From NCBI GenBank assembly GCA_965248255.1, contig CBDFIW010000002.1:558001-622000 (forward strand): 64,000 nt of DNA, read 5' to 3'. Within the stretch, counting starts at the first letter, position 1. Each line of letters opens with the position of its first letter. Under the pieces are notes generated by a model that saw only the letters and a program-made list of their open reading frames with translations, did no database searches and was not told where the DNA came from. The DNA is from JAKZVK01 sp965248255 (GTDB lineage: Bacteria; Acidobacteriota; Terriglobia; Bryobacterales; UBA6623). Position numbers and translations under genes: made by a program. Below are positions 54,680 to 63,561 of the stretch, in pieces.

Positions 54680-55001
54680 GCCACAGCCACAGCAAAGCCA
54701 GCGCGGCCGTGGTGGAGAACCCGGCGGCTAGAGCCATCTTCCAGCTGATGCTGAATCGTCTGATGGCGGGTGGTGAAGGCAGCTCGCCGAACTCACCGGC
54801 GCCGAGTTTAGAAGCCCGGTGCTGCTTGATTCGCTCGTAAGCTTCCTGGTTGGCGATGTAGATGGTCTCGGTGTTCGGTCCGGAGAGCGCTTCGTGGATC
54901 TCTTCGCGCAGAGCCGCCGGCACTTCATCGAACGAGCGGTAGACGCCTTCGTTCTCGCGCGTGGCCACGCGCACCGAGGAGGTCTTGAGCACCCACTTCA
55001 T
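54657..55001 (-). CDS. Small protein with one C-terminal membrane helix
   Basis: A 114-residue protein. The N-terminal 70 residues are soluble and charged (VYRSFDEVPAALREEIHEAL, then NTETIYIANQEAYERIKQ); the C-terminus has a single hydrophobic helix (MALAAGFSTTAALALLWLWL). Tail-anchored topology is inferred. Its start overlaps the LysR gene's stop (ATGA), so it belongs to that operon. No family recognised. Confidence 0.65.
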   Translation of the reverse strand: MKWVLKTSSVRVATRENEGVYRSFDEVPAALREEIHEALSGPNTETIYIANQEAYERIKQHRASKLGAGEFGELPSPPAIRRFSISWKMALAAGFSTTAALALLWLWLILSGKS

Positions 55002-55969
55002 GATGCTTTCGAAGCCTTGCGTGGGCCTTTTGCCAACACCGAGCCGCTCGGTTGCGCTTGGGGCTGCGTTGTCGACTTGGCCTCGGACCGCCGCGCGAAC
55101 TCGACCACGACCTCGATGAAGTTCAGCGCCGGCCGCGATAGTGCCTTGTCCTTGCGATAGATCAGCCCCAGCGTCCGAATCATCGGCAGCGGGGCTAGAG
55201 GGACGGTCACCAGTGCCCCGCTCGCAATGTCGGCCTGTGCGTTCGTCACTGCCATGAATCCGATCCCGAGCCCCGCGATGATGAACTGCTTGACCATCTG
55301 GCTCGACTCGAGCTCCATCGAGATGTTGATCTCATCGATGTAGACATCGAGGTACTCATTGATGCGCGACCGCGTGCGCCCCTGCTTGGGCAGCAGGAGG
55401 GGATGCTTGACGATCTGCTCGGTCTTCACCGACGTCTGCTTGGCCAGGGGATGGTCCGGCGGGACGAGCAGCCGGATCTCGTCGGTGTGGATCTGAACGA
55501 TCGACAGGCGCCGCTCGGGGACGGGCAGATGCGTAACACCGAAATCGACCGAGTTGTCGAGCACCGAGTCGACAATGCTTGAGCCGTAGGAGCGCAACAC
55601 CTGCAACTGGACGTTGGGGTAGTCGTTCTTGTAGGTCGAGAACACCTGCGGAAGCACGTTCACGCAGGTCGCCTCGTTGGCAGCGATGATCAGCTCGCCG
55701 CGCGTTACGTTCTCTAGTTCCCGTACGGCATCGAACGCCTGCCGCCGTGTTTCGAGAATCTGCTCGGCGAATGCGGCGAATATCTTACCCGCGGCGGTGA
55801 GTGAGATGCGGTTGCCGAAGCGCTCGAACAGTTGGCTGTCCAGCTCCTGCTCCATCTGCCGGATCTGCGCGCTGATGCCGGGCTGCGTGCGGAAGCAGGT
55901 CTTTGCCGCCTTCGAGAAGCTCTTCAAGCGAACGATCTCCAAGAAGGCGTGCATTTGATCGAAGTCCAT
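54998..55969 (-). CDS. LysR-family transcriptional regulator
   Basis: A 323-residue regulator. The winged-helix region reads DFDQMHAFLEIVRLKSFSKA and AKTCFRTQPGISAQIRQMEQ, then LFERFGNRISLTAAGKIF. The C-terminal effector domain has RGELIIAANEATCVNVLPQV, LRSYGSSIVDSVLDNSVDFG and PPDHPLAKQTSVKTEQIVKH, as in CysB/CbbR-type regulators. The ATG at 55969 fits the family; the upstream open frame is shadow. The regulated target is unknown; the partner in the operon is a small tail-anchored protein. Confidence 0.9.
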   Translation of the reverse strand: MDFDQMHAFLEIVRLKSFSKAAKTCFRTQPGISAQIRQMEQELDSQLFERFGNRISLTAAGKIFAAFAEQILETRRQAFDAVRELENVTRGELIIAANEATCVNVLPQVFSTYKNDYPNVQLQVLRSYGSSIVDSVLDNSVDFGVTHLPVPERRLSIVQIHTDEIRLLVPPDHPLAKQTSVKTEQIVKHPLLLPKQGRTRSRINEYLDVYIDEINISMELESSQMVKQFIIAGLGIGFMAVTNAQADIASGALVTVPLAPLPMIRTLGLIYRKDKALSRPALNFIEVVVEFARRSEAKSTTQPQAQPSGSVLAKGPRKASKAS

Positions 55970-56041
55970 GGTGAAGGCGGCTGACGGGCTGGCGATCTGG
56001 GGCGGGGCGTCCGCCAGAAGGCGACTGAGGATACCGAGCAA

Positions 56042-56531
56042 GATGACGACAGTCGACCGCCTCGCAGCTCTCGCGGGCTCTCTATCGCATCCATACTATA
56101 GCACCGCGCTTGCGAGGGCCCCGAGGCCAACCGGTGAGAGCCGTTGGGCAGTGTTTACGAGGATTTCGGCCCTTCGGGCGCAAAGGTCCTGTGTGGGTTG
56201 CGGGCAGGGTCACAGGCGCCGTTCCCGGTTCGAATGCCCGGAAATGTCCGATTCTCCGAAAGCTGTGCCGGTCCGAAAGTGCCCAGTACGCCTCGCGGAT
56301 CGAGTCGAGGTCAGAAGGCATCCCAGCATGAGGTGGCGGATTTGTGAGGGCTGTGCGAAGACTCCGTCGGTTGCTGAAGCACCTCGTCGGGTCACCTTTT
56401 GCAGCGGGAATGTGCCTCTGGAGGTGGGGGTGTGATGAGAAAGGTGTCGCGGGCAGGACCAGTAGGTTTGATATAGTGACCACCAGAGCGGCGGGGATCA
56501 GTAAGCACGTGAATCCCGTGGAGGTCGTGTA
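56042..56531. other. Divergent intergenic region, nothing recognised
   Basis: The roughly 560 bases between the LysR start and the FkbM-like gene contain open frames on both strands, but none has protein-family features. LysR proteins often bind such divergent regions; no T-N11-A palindrome stands out. I see no RNA gene. Confidence 0.45.
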
Positions 56532-56785
56532 ATGTCCATAGTAGTCACCACCGTACGAATCATCCTTCAAGCGTTCATCGTGGTAGGCGCCGTCGTTATT
56601 GTTGTGGCCGCCACTGGGTGGTTGTATCCACCGATCTTTCCTTGGGGACTAGCGCTGGCGGGCCGCATGCCGATGTGTACCTCGGACGAGGTACTGCGGG
56701 GTGCGAAGACGAGGTACGCTGTCGAGCAAGAGGTCGGGCAGATAGGCCTGCGGTTTGTGCGGGCGGAACCGGAGGGTTATGGTTG
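56532..56785 (+). pseudogene. FkbM-like methyltransferase, N-terminal part (frameshifted)
   Basis: Starts SIVVTTVRIILQAFIVVGAV with a membrane helix, then RMPMCTSDEVLRGAKTRYAV and FVRAEPEGYG. The coding sequence shifts at about 56781-56786; adding one T to GGTTGTGG would restore GYGLWTSTMGKYW, the family continuation. In its own frame it runs to 56915 without meaning. Confidence 0.7.
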
Positions 56786-57409
56786 TGGACGAGTACGATG
56801 GGCAAGTACTGGACGCCCAGGGGTCACGGGGGCACATTGTCGTACCGACTGGCCCAGCAGAAAGTCGATATCTACGGTTGGGAGCGAGGCGGTATCCGTG
56901 AAGGCGATGTCGTAGTTGACTGCGGTGCGCCGGTCGGTGTGACGGCCTTGAAGGCGATCGAGTTGGGCGCCAGCCAGGTAATCGTCGTCGAGCCGGAACC
57001 CAAGAGTCTGGAATGCCTGCGTCGCAACCTTCAAGAGCATATCGATGCGGGTCGCGTGATCCTTTACCCTAAGCCCGTCTGGTTCCCGGCCGATCGCGAT
57101 GGACCCGCAGTCCTGCTTTCTCGCGTCGACAAAATGGTGGAGGAACTGAAACTTGATCGGGTCGATGTGATCAAGATCGACGTCAAGAGTTCCTCGTTGA
57201 GCGTCCTCGAGGGCGCGCAGGAGACCCTGTCAAAGCATCGTCCGCGCATCGTGATTTCCACCGAGCAGAACGTCGACGATGAGTTGAAGGTTTCCCAGTG
57301 GCTTGAAGCGTCGGACTACGGTTATCGCATCGCATGTGGCGCCTGTTCGATCGGTCCCGACATGCAAGTGCTACCGGACGTTGTTTTCTACGAACCGGCG
57401 GTGCCATGA
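56783..57409 (+). pseudogene. FkbM-like methyltransferase, catalytic part
   Basis: The C-terminal 208 codons after the frameshift. Motifs are VDIYGWERGGIREGDVVVDC, then GAPVGVTALKAIELGASQVI and VEPEPKSLECLRRNLQEHI, a SAM-binding region in which DCGA-x-VG replaces the usual DCGAHVG. VDVIKIDVKSSSLSVLEGAQ and RIVISTEQNVDDE follow (the family usually has IKMDIEGAE, so the acidic pair is altered too). FkbM enzymes O-methylate sugars or secondary metabolites; this copy is probably inactive. Confidence 0.72.
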
Positions 57410-57882
57410 CCGGCATTCTGGTTTGGGGGTGTTGTCTCGCCAGAGTGACCCAAACGGGCTTGCAATCGTGGCAGGTTCGGCGATCTTAGGCTGGCTTCTC
57501 CCTTGGGACGCCCCCGGAGAGCGGAAGCCATGAGTGCCGAGGCTCGACTAGCTTCTGGTACGTGATTCGAGCCGAACACCCTTTTTGACACTCCCTGCCG
57601 CTGTTGTGCTCGACGCACTAGCGAGGAGTTTACGGCAGAGCGGTCGATATTGCAGCCAGAAGTGCTATTTCTTCTAGGGATGGTACTGGAGTTTTTCGTT
57701 CGGGCGAGAGGCCAGTACGCACGTAGGGAAGTGCCCTAGACTCAATTCGTTACCAAGGGTCCATTCTCATTCATCTGCCTCGTGTGAGATGATCCGGTTG
57801 TCAGGGCGGAAGTGATTGCGGGCCCGTTTTCTCCAAGCAGTATCGAGTCTCCGCACCTGCACCTGGCTGAGGAACAACCTCG
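57410..57882. other. Intergenic region without a recognised gene
   Basis: About 470 bases with no convincing frame on either strand. No RNA gene or repeat was recognised. Confidence 0.45.
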
Positions 57883-58368
57883 ATGACGGCAGTCCTTGTC
57901 TTCTTTGCCTTAGCTCTGTTGATGGCTCTTGGCCTAGCCTGGGGGCTCCTGGGCGGTTCGCACGCATTCCAGGATACAGCTTATCCCGACGTCGAGCCGG
58001 ATCCCTCCCGTTATCAAGTCCTCACGAAACTCGTAGGTCGGGAGGATACTGGACCCCTGGCCGATCGCAAGCCGGGGCGCCGCTTGAGACGAGCCCGGCG
58101 AAAACTCGCGCGGCGATATTTGCGGGAGATGCGAGTGGACTTCCTGCGTGTCTGCTCGATGTGCCGGCTGATCGCTCCTTGTGTCGAGGACCCCGAGTTC
58201 ATGGCGAACGTGGTTCGTGAGCTGCTCCAGTTTCATGTTCTCTATATGCGGGTGCAGGTCAGGATTGTAGTCGGGGCCCCGGTGCTCGGCGCGGCGGAGC
58301 TCGAGAGGCTAGTAAAGGCCCTGGGGCAGTTGCAGCAAACTGCCTACGCCGCGCTACCGGTCAGCTAG
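57883..58368 (+). CDS. Membrane-anchored protein of unknown function
   Basis: A 161-residue protein with an N-terminal membrane helix (AVLVFFALALLMALGLAWGL), a basic stretch (GRRLRRARRKLARRYLREMR) and a helical C-terminal half (VVRELLQFHVLYMRVQVRIV). Two cysteines (CSMC) lie near the middle. The ATG has a GAGG site about 10 bases upstream. No family was recognised. It is convergent with the enolase-superfamily gene. Confidence 0.6.
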   Translation: MTAVLVFFALALLMALGLAWGLLGGSHAFQDTAYPDVEPDPSRYQVLTKLVGREDTGPLADRKPGRRLRRARRKLARRYLREMRVDFLRVCSMCRLIAPCVEDPEFMANVVRELLQFHVLYMRVQVRIVVGAPVLGAAELERLVKALGQLQQTAYAALPVS

Positions 58369-58484
58369 GGCTTCGGGAGGTAGCACTCTTGGCCCCGCCG
58401 CTGACAGACCTGACCTCGCTTTACCTCTCTAGGTCGTCTCGGTTCGGCTTGCCGGCTCAACGCCGCGCTCCGCCTGCTCGTGAT

Positions 58485-59639
58485 CTACACCGCGTAGCGC
58501 CCGACGGCGTCTTCATCCAGCTCGACGCCCAGCCCCGGCGTGTGCGGCACGATCGCGTAGCTATCCTTGATCTCGATCGGCTGAACGATCAGATCGTCAA
58601 CCCGCTGATAGGAGAGAATGTCGCTTGGCAACGTGCAGTTGGCCGCCGCGGCACAGGAATGGACGAACGCGGCATCCTTGATGCCTAATTCGTGCCCGGA
58701 GCCATGCCACACCGGCATGCCCGCTGCGCCCGCCACTACGGAGTTGACCACGAAACCCCGCATCGAAGGCCGCGGCGACGTATTGATGTAGGCGCAGGCC
58801 TGGGCCTTGGCTGCCTCGAAGATCCGAGCCGGGCTCGTCGTGGTCATTGTGATGGGAGTCTTGAGCGCCTTCGCGAGCTTCGCCAGCTCGGCCAGGTCGT
58901 CGACGGGATCCTCGATTGTCCGCATGTTGCTGATCTCGTCTAACGCCTTGCCGATTGGCAGGAACTTGTCGGCGGTCTTGTAGTGGCGGTTGAAATCGAC
59001 CGTAATCTTGACCTCGGGCGCTACATCTACGACGGCGCGCACGGCATCCACGATCGGGTCGCCGGGCCGGCCCTTCATCTTGAGCGCCTTGAAGCCGCCT
59101 TGCAGCGTTCGTTCGGCGACCCGGCGAGCGTCGGCCGCGGTCTTACGCCCGCACCAATAAGGTACAAGCACTTTGTCTTGGGCCAGGCCTCCGAGCAACT
59201 GGTAGACAGGCCATCCGAAAGCTTTGCCGACCGCGTCGTAACAAGCGATTTCAAAAGCGGCTTGAGTCGATCTGTCGGGTAGATTCAGCCGTGGCAGGTT
59301 GAGGTCGAGCAGATTCTTGCCCGTCAGGCCGGCCGCATTGCGCTGCGCACCTTCCTTCTTCACGTTGCGCGAGGTCTCGCCGACGCCCACTACGCCTGAA
59401 CCCGTGTGCAGCTTGACGATGATCTTGGGTCCCTTGGGGAACTCCGAGAGTGAGTCGGGGGTGAACTCGGGGCTGTTGATGATGTCGTCTTGGATGGGAA
59501 TGACGACCTGGAAGATCTCGATCTTTGTGATCGTCAGCCGCTCAGAACGGCCGGCGCAAGAGAGCGGCAAGGTGGCCAATCCGGCGGCACCGGCGGCGCC
59601 CGTGAGCAGTGTACGGCGCGAAAACCCTTGCAGTTTCAT
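58485..59639 (-). CDS. Tat-exported enolase-superfamily (mandelate racemase/muconate-type) protein
   Basis: A 384-residue protein with the Tat signal SRRTLLTGAAGAAGLATLPL. An N-terminal capping domain (ITKIEIFQVVIPIQDD) precedes the barrel. Barrel motifs are FKALKMKGRPGDP (lysine pair region), KITVDFNRHYKTAD (first metal aspartate) and MRTIEDPVDDLAELAKLAKA (second metal glutamate). The usual third acidic ligand and HxD dyad are not obvious, where the sequence reads TTTSPARIFEAAKAQACAYI. The reaction is therefore undefined. The ATG at 59639 has a GAGGAG site. It lies 96 bases after a DUF1501 gene on the same strand. Confidence 0.82.
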   Translation of the reverse strand: MKLQGFSRRTLLTGAAGAAGLATLPLSCAGRSERLTITKIEIFQVVIPIQDDIINSPEFTPDSLSEFPKGPKIIVKLHTGSGVVGVGETSRNVKKEGAQRNAAGLTGKNLLDLNLPRLNLPDRSTQAAFEIACYDAVGKAFGWPVYQLLGGLAQDKVLVPYWCGRKTAADARRVAERTLQGGFKALKMKGRPGDPIVDAVRAVVDVAPEVKITVDFNRHYKTADKFLPIGKALDEISNMRTIEDPVDDLAELAKLAKALKTPITMTTTSPARIFEAAKAQACAYINTSPRPSMRGFVVNSVVAGAAGMPVWHGSGHELGIKDAAFVHSCAAAANCTLPSDILSYQRVDDLIVQPIEIKDSYAIVPHTPGLGVELDEDAVGRYAV

Positions 59640-59735
59640 GACGGACTCCTCGTTCTTGTTCGAAAATGGCGCTAAGCTCGGCAGGCGGCACACGATATGC
59701 CTTTACCGACTTGCCCGGGAGCGCCCGCCCCGAGC

Positions 59736-61163
59736 TTACACGATCTCTTTGATGACGCGCCCGTGGACCTGGGTGAGTCGTTCTTTGCGGCCCATGTGGA
59801 GGTAGCTGAGGCGATCTTGCTCGAGGCCGAGTTGGTGGAGCAGCGTGGTGTGAATGTCGCGGAAGTGGCAGCGGTTCTCGACCGCGTGTAAGCCGATGGC
59901 GTCGGTGGCGCCGACAACCTGGCCGCCCTTGATGCCGCCGCCGGCCATCCACATCGAAAAGCCCAGGTTGTGGTGGTCGCGCCCCTTGCCGCTTTGGGCC
60001 TCGGGCGAACGGCCGAACTCGCCACCCCACAGCACGAGCGTCGACTCGAGCAGGCCTCGGCGCTTGAGGTCGGTGAGCAGGGCCACCACCGGTTTGTCGG
60101 TTTCCGACGCCATGCGCAGATGGTTCTCTTCGATGTCGGCATGCGCGTCCCACTGCAGGTTGCCGGGACCGCCGCCGGAAACCACGGTGACGAAACGCAC
60201 GCCCTTCTCGACCAGACGGCGCGCCAGCAGACAACGGCGGCCGTAGTCGTCGGTGGGTTCGACGCCGACTCCGTAGAGATCGCGTGTCTCCTGCGGCTCG
60301 TTCGAGATGTCGAGCAGCTTGGGCGCTTCGGTTTGCATCTTGAAAGCCAGATCGTAGGCCCGGATACGGGCGCCGAACTCGTCGTCGTCCTCGGCGAGCG
60401 TGGCTTCGTTCAACTCGCGGATGAGCTTGACGGTCTCGCGGCGCTGCTCGAGGCTGACGTTCTCGGGTAAATCGAGGTTCAGCACAGGCTTGTCGCCCGA
60501 CCGGAACATCGTGGGCTGGTAGACCGCCGGCAGGAAGCCGTGACCGTACATCGGCTGCCCGGCCTCGAGCGCTCCGTCGGGATCGGGCATGACCACGTAG
60601 GCTGGCAGCGACTCGGCTTCCGAGCCCAGGCCGTAGATCGACCACGAGCCCATGCTGGGGAAGCCCGGCACGACGCGTCCGGTGAAAAGCTCGTATTGGG
60701 CGGCGGAGTGGACGACCATGTCGCCGTGGCAGCCGCGCAGGACCGCGATGTCGTCGATGCGCTCGGCGGTATAAGGGAAGAGGTCGGAGACTTCAATGCC
60801 CGCTTGGCCATACTTCTTGAATGTGCGTTTGGCGCCCAGCAGCTTGGCGTCGTCTTTGACGAACTGATACTTCGCTTCGCCGAACTCCTTGGGACGCGGC
60901 TGGCCGTCCAGCTCGTTCAACAGCGGCTTGGGGTCGAAGGTCTCGACCTGACTGGGGCCGCCCGCCATGAACAGAAAGATGACGGCTTTCGCTTTGGCGT
61001 CGTGATGCGCGGCCTGCGGCGCCAGCGGGTTCGGGCCCGCGGCCAGCAGCGGATCCCGCTGCAGCATCGAGGCCATCGCAATCGAGCCGAAGCCACAAAA
61101 GGCGTCGTGGATGAATTCGCGGCGATTCCGAGTAGGGCGGACGTGTTCGGACACGGCGGTCAC
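59736..61163 (-). CDS. DUF1501 (sulfatase-like) Tat-exported protein
   Basis: A 475-residue protein. The Tat-like signal NRREFIHDAFCGFGSIAMAS is followed by AVIFLFMAGGPSQVETFDPK, the DUF1501 signature. RGCHGDMVVHSAAQYELFTG, FVTVVSGGGPGNLQWDAHAD and TLVLWGGEFGRSPEAQSGKG then HHNLGFSMWMAGGGIKGGQV are the usual alkaline-phosphatase-fold positions. Such proteins normally pair with DUF1549/DUF1553 genes. Here the DUF1553 partner lies upstream, separated by a three-gene ABC exporter in the same direction. Activity is unproven. Confidence 0.9.
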   Translation of the reverse strand: MTAVSEHVRPTRNRREFIHDAFCGFGSIAMASMLQRDPLLAAGPNPLAPQAAHHDAKAKAVIFLFMAGGPSQVETFDPKPLLNELDGQPRPKEFGEAKYQFVKDDAKLLGAKRTFKKYGQAGIEVSDLFPYTAERIDDIAVLRGCHGDMVVHSAAQYELFTGRVVPGFPSMGSWSIYGLGSEAESLPAYVVMPDPDGALEAGQPMYGHGFLPAVYQPTMFRSGDKPVLNLDLPENVSLEQRRETVKLIRELNEATLAEDDDEFGARIRAYDLAFKMQTEAPKLLDISNEPQETRDLYGVGVEPTDDYGRRCLLARRLVEKGVRFVTVVSGGGPGNLQWDAHADIEENHLRMASETDKPVVALLTDLKRRGLLESTLVLWGGEFGRSPEAQSGKGRDHHNLGFSMWMAGGGIKGGQVVGATDAIGLHAVENRCHFRDIHTTLLHQLGLEQDRLSYLHMGRKERLTQVHGRVIKEIV

Positions 61164-61189
61164 AGGATCATTCTACTGCGATGCACGGC

Positions 61190-61930
61190 TCAACGGTGTA
61201 TGACACGGTCGAAGCGACGCAGCAGCAGCACGGTCAGCACCGAAAGATAGGCGATGCCGATGAGGAATACCGGCCAGACGGCCGGTCCCTGCGCGTCGAG
61301 TTCCCAATAGAGTTTCACCTGCCAATAGGCCGGGCACAGTCCGAACGCCCACTGCCAATTCGAGTGAACGAAGTATGCGATAAGGGGCGGCCATGTGATG
61401 ACCCCTTGGGCTGCCTTCGTCAGGGCGAAGCCCTGGACTTTGTTGTTTGCGAAAGCGGCCAAAAACAAAGCGAAGGCGGGCGCCAGCGGCGCCGCGCCCA
61501 CCGCGGCCAGGAGTTGACGATCCAGACCGATCGTGGCGACGCCGCTCAGAGGCAACACCAACAGTGTCGTCACGATGCTCAGCAGCAGAGGGATTCCCAT
61601 GCGGTACGCCAGATAGCCACCGGGCGTAAGCGGCGTCACCTGCAAAGCGGTCAGGGTTTGGTCATCCTTTTGGTCGAGCAATAGGAAACCGATCACCATG
61701 CCGTAGACCATGGGCGTGTTCATGACGAGTATGCTGGCAATCAGAGGGAAGTACGGCCCCAACTCGATGTCGAAGCGCTCGTCCAGCCACACCGCGAGGG
61801 GTGGCACGCCAAGGCGAACCACAGCAGCGAGCAGTAGCGGTAGCAGAAACATCCAACGCCGCAGCGAATCACGCCGCACGCTCTTGAGGTCAATCGGCCC
61901 TAGGGCCCACAGGACGCCGGTGACTCCCAT
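61190..61930 (-). CDS. ABC-2-type transporter permease
   Basis: A 246-residue membrane protein with about six helices (RRWMFLLPLLLAAVVRLGVP, LVMNTPMVYGMVIGFLLLDQ and LAPAFALFLAAFANNKVQGF). LLDQKDDQTLTALQVTPLTP is the typical ABC-2 cytoplasmic coupling motif, here a variant of EKE-x-GTLE. The ATG at 61930 lies two bases inside the previous gene's stop region. It pairs with the next permease and an ATPase to make an exporter of unknown cargo. Confidence 0.85.
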   Translation of the reverse strand: MGVTGVLWALGPIDLKSVRRDSLRRWMFLLPLLLAAVVRLGVPPLAVWLDERFDIELGPYFPLIASILVMNTPMVYGMVIGFLLLDQKDDQTLTALQVTPLTPGGYLAYRMGIPLLLSIVTTLLVLPLSGVATIGLDRQLLAAVGAAPLAPAFALFLAAFANNKVQGFALTKAAQGVITWPPLIAYFVHSNWQWAFGLCPAYWQVKLYWELDAQGPAVWPVFLIGIAYLSVLTVLLLRRFDRVIHR

Positions 61931-61931
61931 C

Positions 61932-62636
61932 TCAACGCGCCCCGGCGCTCGCGGTGACAAACCGCTGGAAGGTGCGCCGGCTCCAGACGTAGGTCACCGC
62001 GATCCACAGCGCCGAATAGAGCAGGCCGTAAATCCATTCCCAGGCCTCCAGGGGGAAGATGGCGCCCTTGAGGATGACGAGAGGCGCCTGGAGTGGGTGC
62101 AAGTACATCAGGGGGGTCTCCCAAAGCCCGGCGTAATGCAGGAAGGGCAGCGAGAACGCCGCGATGTAGAGCATTGACGGGAAAAGGTACTCGTTGATCG
62201 AGTCGTAACGCGCGACCGCCACGAACCCGGTCAGGCAATAGATAGCGGAGGCGAGCACGATACCCAGCACCAGCGGCAGGACCGCGAAACCGATACCACA
62301 GGCCAGCAGAACGATCGCCGCGTTCTCGATCAGCGACAGTGCGGTCAGCGTCACCACCTTGGAGGCCAGGTATTCGCCGGTGCGCAGAGGAGTCACGACC
62401 TGGGCTTCGAGGGTTCCGTCGTCCTTCTCCAGCAGCACCAGCCCTCCCATGAACATGAATGTCGCCAGGACGAGATTCCCCAGCACCACCACGGGCATCA
62501 CCGGTGCCCAGTCGAACTCCGGCAACTGGGTGATCAACACGGCGAAGGTCCCGAGCAGAAACGCCGCCGCCCAGTAGAAGCCGTTGCGCACCTGCAGCCG
62601 CACGTCGCAGCGCATGGTGGCGAGCAGGCGCGTCAT
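61932..62636 (-). CDS. ABC-2-type transporter permease
   Basis: A 234-residue membrane protein with about six helices (NGFYWAAAFLLGTFAVLITQ, PVVVLGNLVLATFMFMGGLV, IAAFSLPFLHYAGLWETPLM). VLLEKDDGTLEAQVVTPLRT is the classic ABC-2 coupling segment. It overlaps the ATPase gene by ATGA. It resembles permeases annotated for fluoroquinolone or lipid export, but the substrate is unknown. Confidence 0.88.
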   Translation of the reverse strand: MTRLLATMRCDVRLQVRNGFYWAAAFLLGTFAVLITQLPEFDWAPVMPVVVLGNLVLATFMFMGGLVLLEKDDGTLEAQVVTPLRTGEYLASKVVTLTALSLIENAAIVLLACGIGFAVLPLVLGIVLASAIYCLTGFVAVARYDSINEYLFPSMLYIAAFSLPFLHYAGLWETPLMYLHPLQAPLVILKGAIFPLEAWEWIYGLLYSALWIAVTYVWSRRTFQRFVTASAGAR

Positions 62637-63487
62637 TGCAGGCTCTTACCGGTGATGCGGATGAAGATGTCCTCCAGCGTCGCTTCAAGGGTGTGGATCG
62701 TTTGCACTTCGCTGGTGCGCAATAGATCCAGAAAAGTGCTGTTTTCGCCGAGGCCGGCGAGAGGAAACTCCTGGTGTTCCGTTCGGTCCCGGACTCGATA
62801 CTCGACGCGCACACGGTGGTCGCCATAGCGCAGCTTAAGCTCGCGGGGCGCATCAATCAGGCTGATCTTGCCGTCTACGATGAACGCCACGCGATCACAG
62901 ATCTGGTCCGCCACCGCCATGTCGTGGGTCGTAAGGAAGACCGTTTTTCCGTGCTGCTTCTGCTCGCGCAGCAGGTCTTTGATGCCCCGGCCGCCGACGG
63001 GATCGAGCCCACCTGTCGGCTCGTCGAGAAACAGCAGCCCGGGGTCGTTGAGCAGCGCCCGAGCGACGCTGAGCCGGTTCTTCATGCCCTTGGAGTACTG
63101 GGCGACGGGCATGTCGCCGTCGTCGGCCAGACCGACCTGCTCGAGCAGCTCGCGCGGCGACCGTGTGTGGTCGCTGTACAACGAACGAAAGTACGACAGA
63201 TTCTCGAGCCCGGTTAGCTTACGGTAGTGGTTGGGAAACTCGAAGGCCACGCCGACGTGCTCGTAGTAGTCGGAGCCCCAATTTGCCAGCGACTTGCCCA
63301 GCACCGACACGCTGCCGTCGAAGTCGCGCAGCAGGCCGATCAGGATCTTCTGTGTCGTCGATTTTCCGGCGCCGTTGGGTCCTAGAAAGCCCAGAATCTC
63401 ACCACGGCCGACCGTGAAGCTCAGCCCGTCGATGGCTCTGCCCTTGGCTTTGGGGTAGCCGAAGCTGAGATCCGTGACCTCGATCAT
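62633..63487 (-). CDS. ABC transporter ATP-binding protein
   Basis: A 284-residue ATPase. Walker A GPNGAGKST, Q-loop region FEFPNHYRKLTGLENLSYF, signature YSKGMKNRLSVARALL, Walker B LLFLDEPTGGLDPVGGRGIK and the H-loop VFLTTHDMAVADQI are intact. The C-terminal 70 residues (VEYRVRDRTEHQEFPLAGLG) form the regulatory tail found in exporters of the CcmA/DrrA type. It is followed by two permeases with overlaps and preceded 74 bases upstream by the DUF1553 gene. Confidence 0.93.
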   Translation of the reverse strand: MIEVTDLSFGYPKAKGRAIDGLSFTVGRGEILGFLGPNGAGKSTTQKILIGLLRDFDGSVSVLGKSLANWGSDYYEHVGVAFEFPNHYRKLTGLENLSYFRSLYSDHTRSPRELLEQVGLADDGDMPVAQYSKGMKNRLSVARALLNDPGLLFLDEPTGGLDPVGGRGIKDLLREQKQHGKTVFLTTHDMAVADQICDRVAFIVDGKISLIDAPRELKLRYGDHRVRVEYRVRDRTEHQEFPLAGLGENSTFLDLLRTSEVQTIHTLEATLEDIFIRITGKSLQ

Positions 63488-63561
63488 GATGATGGTGGGC
63501 CCTGGTCGGTTCGAGGGAGGAGACCGCCTGGCTACACAGCACGGGGTGGACGGGCGCTCCC

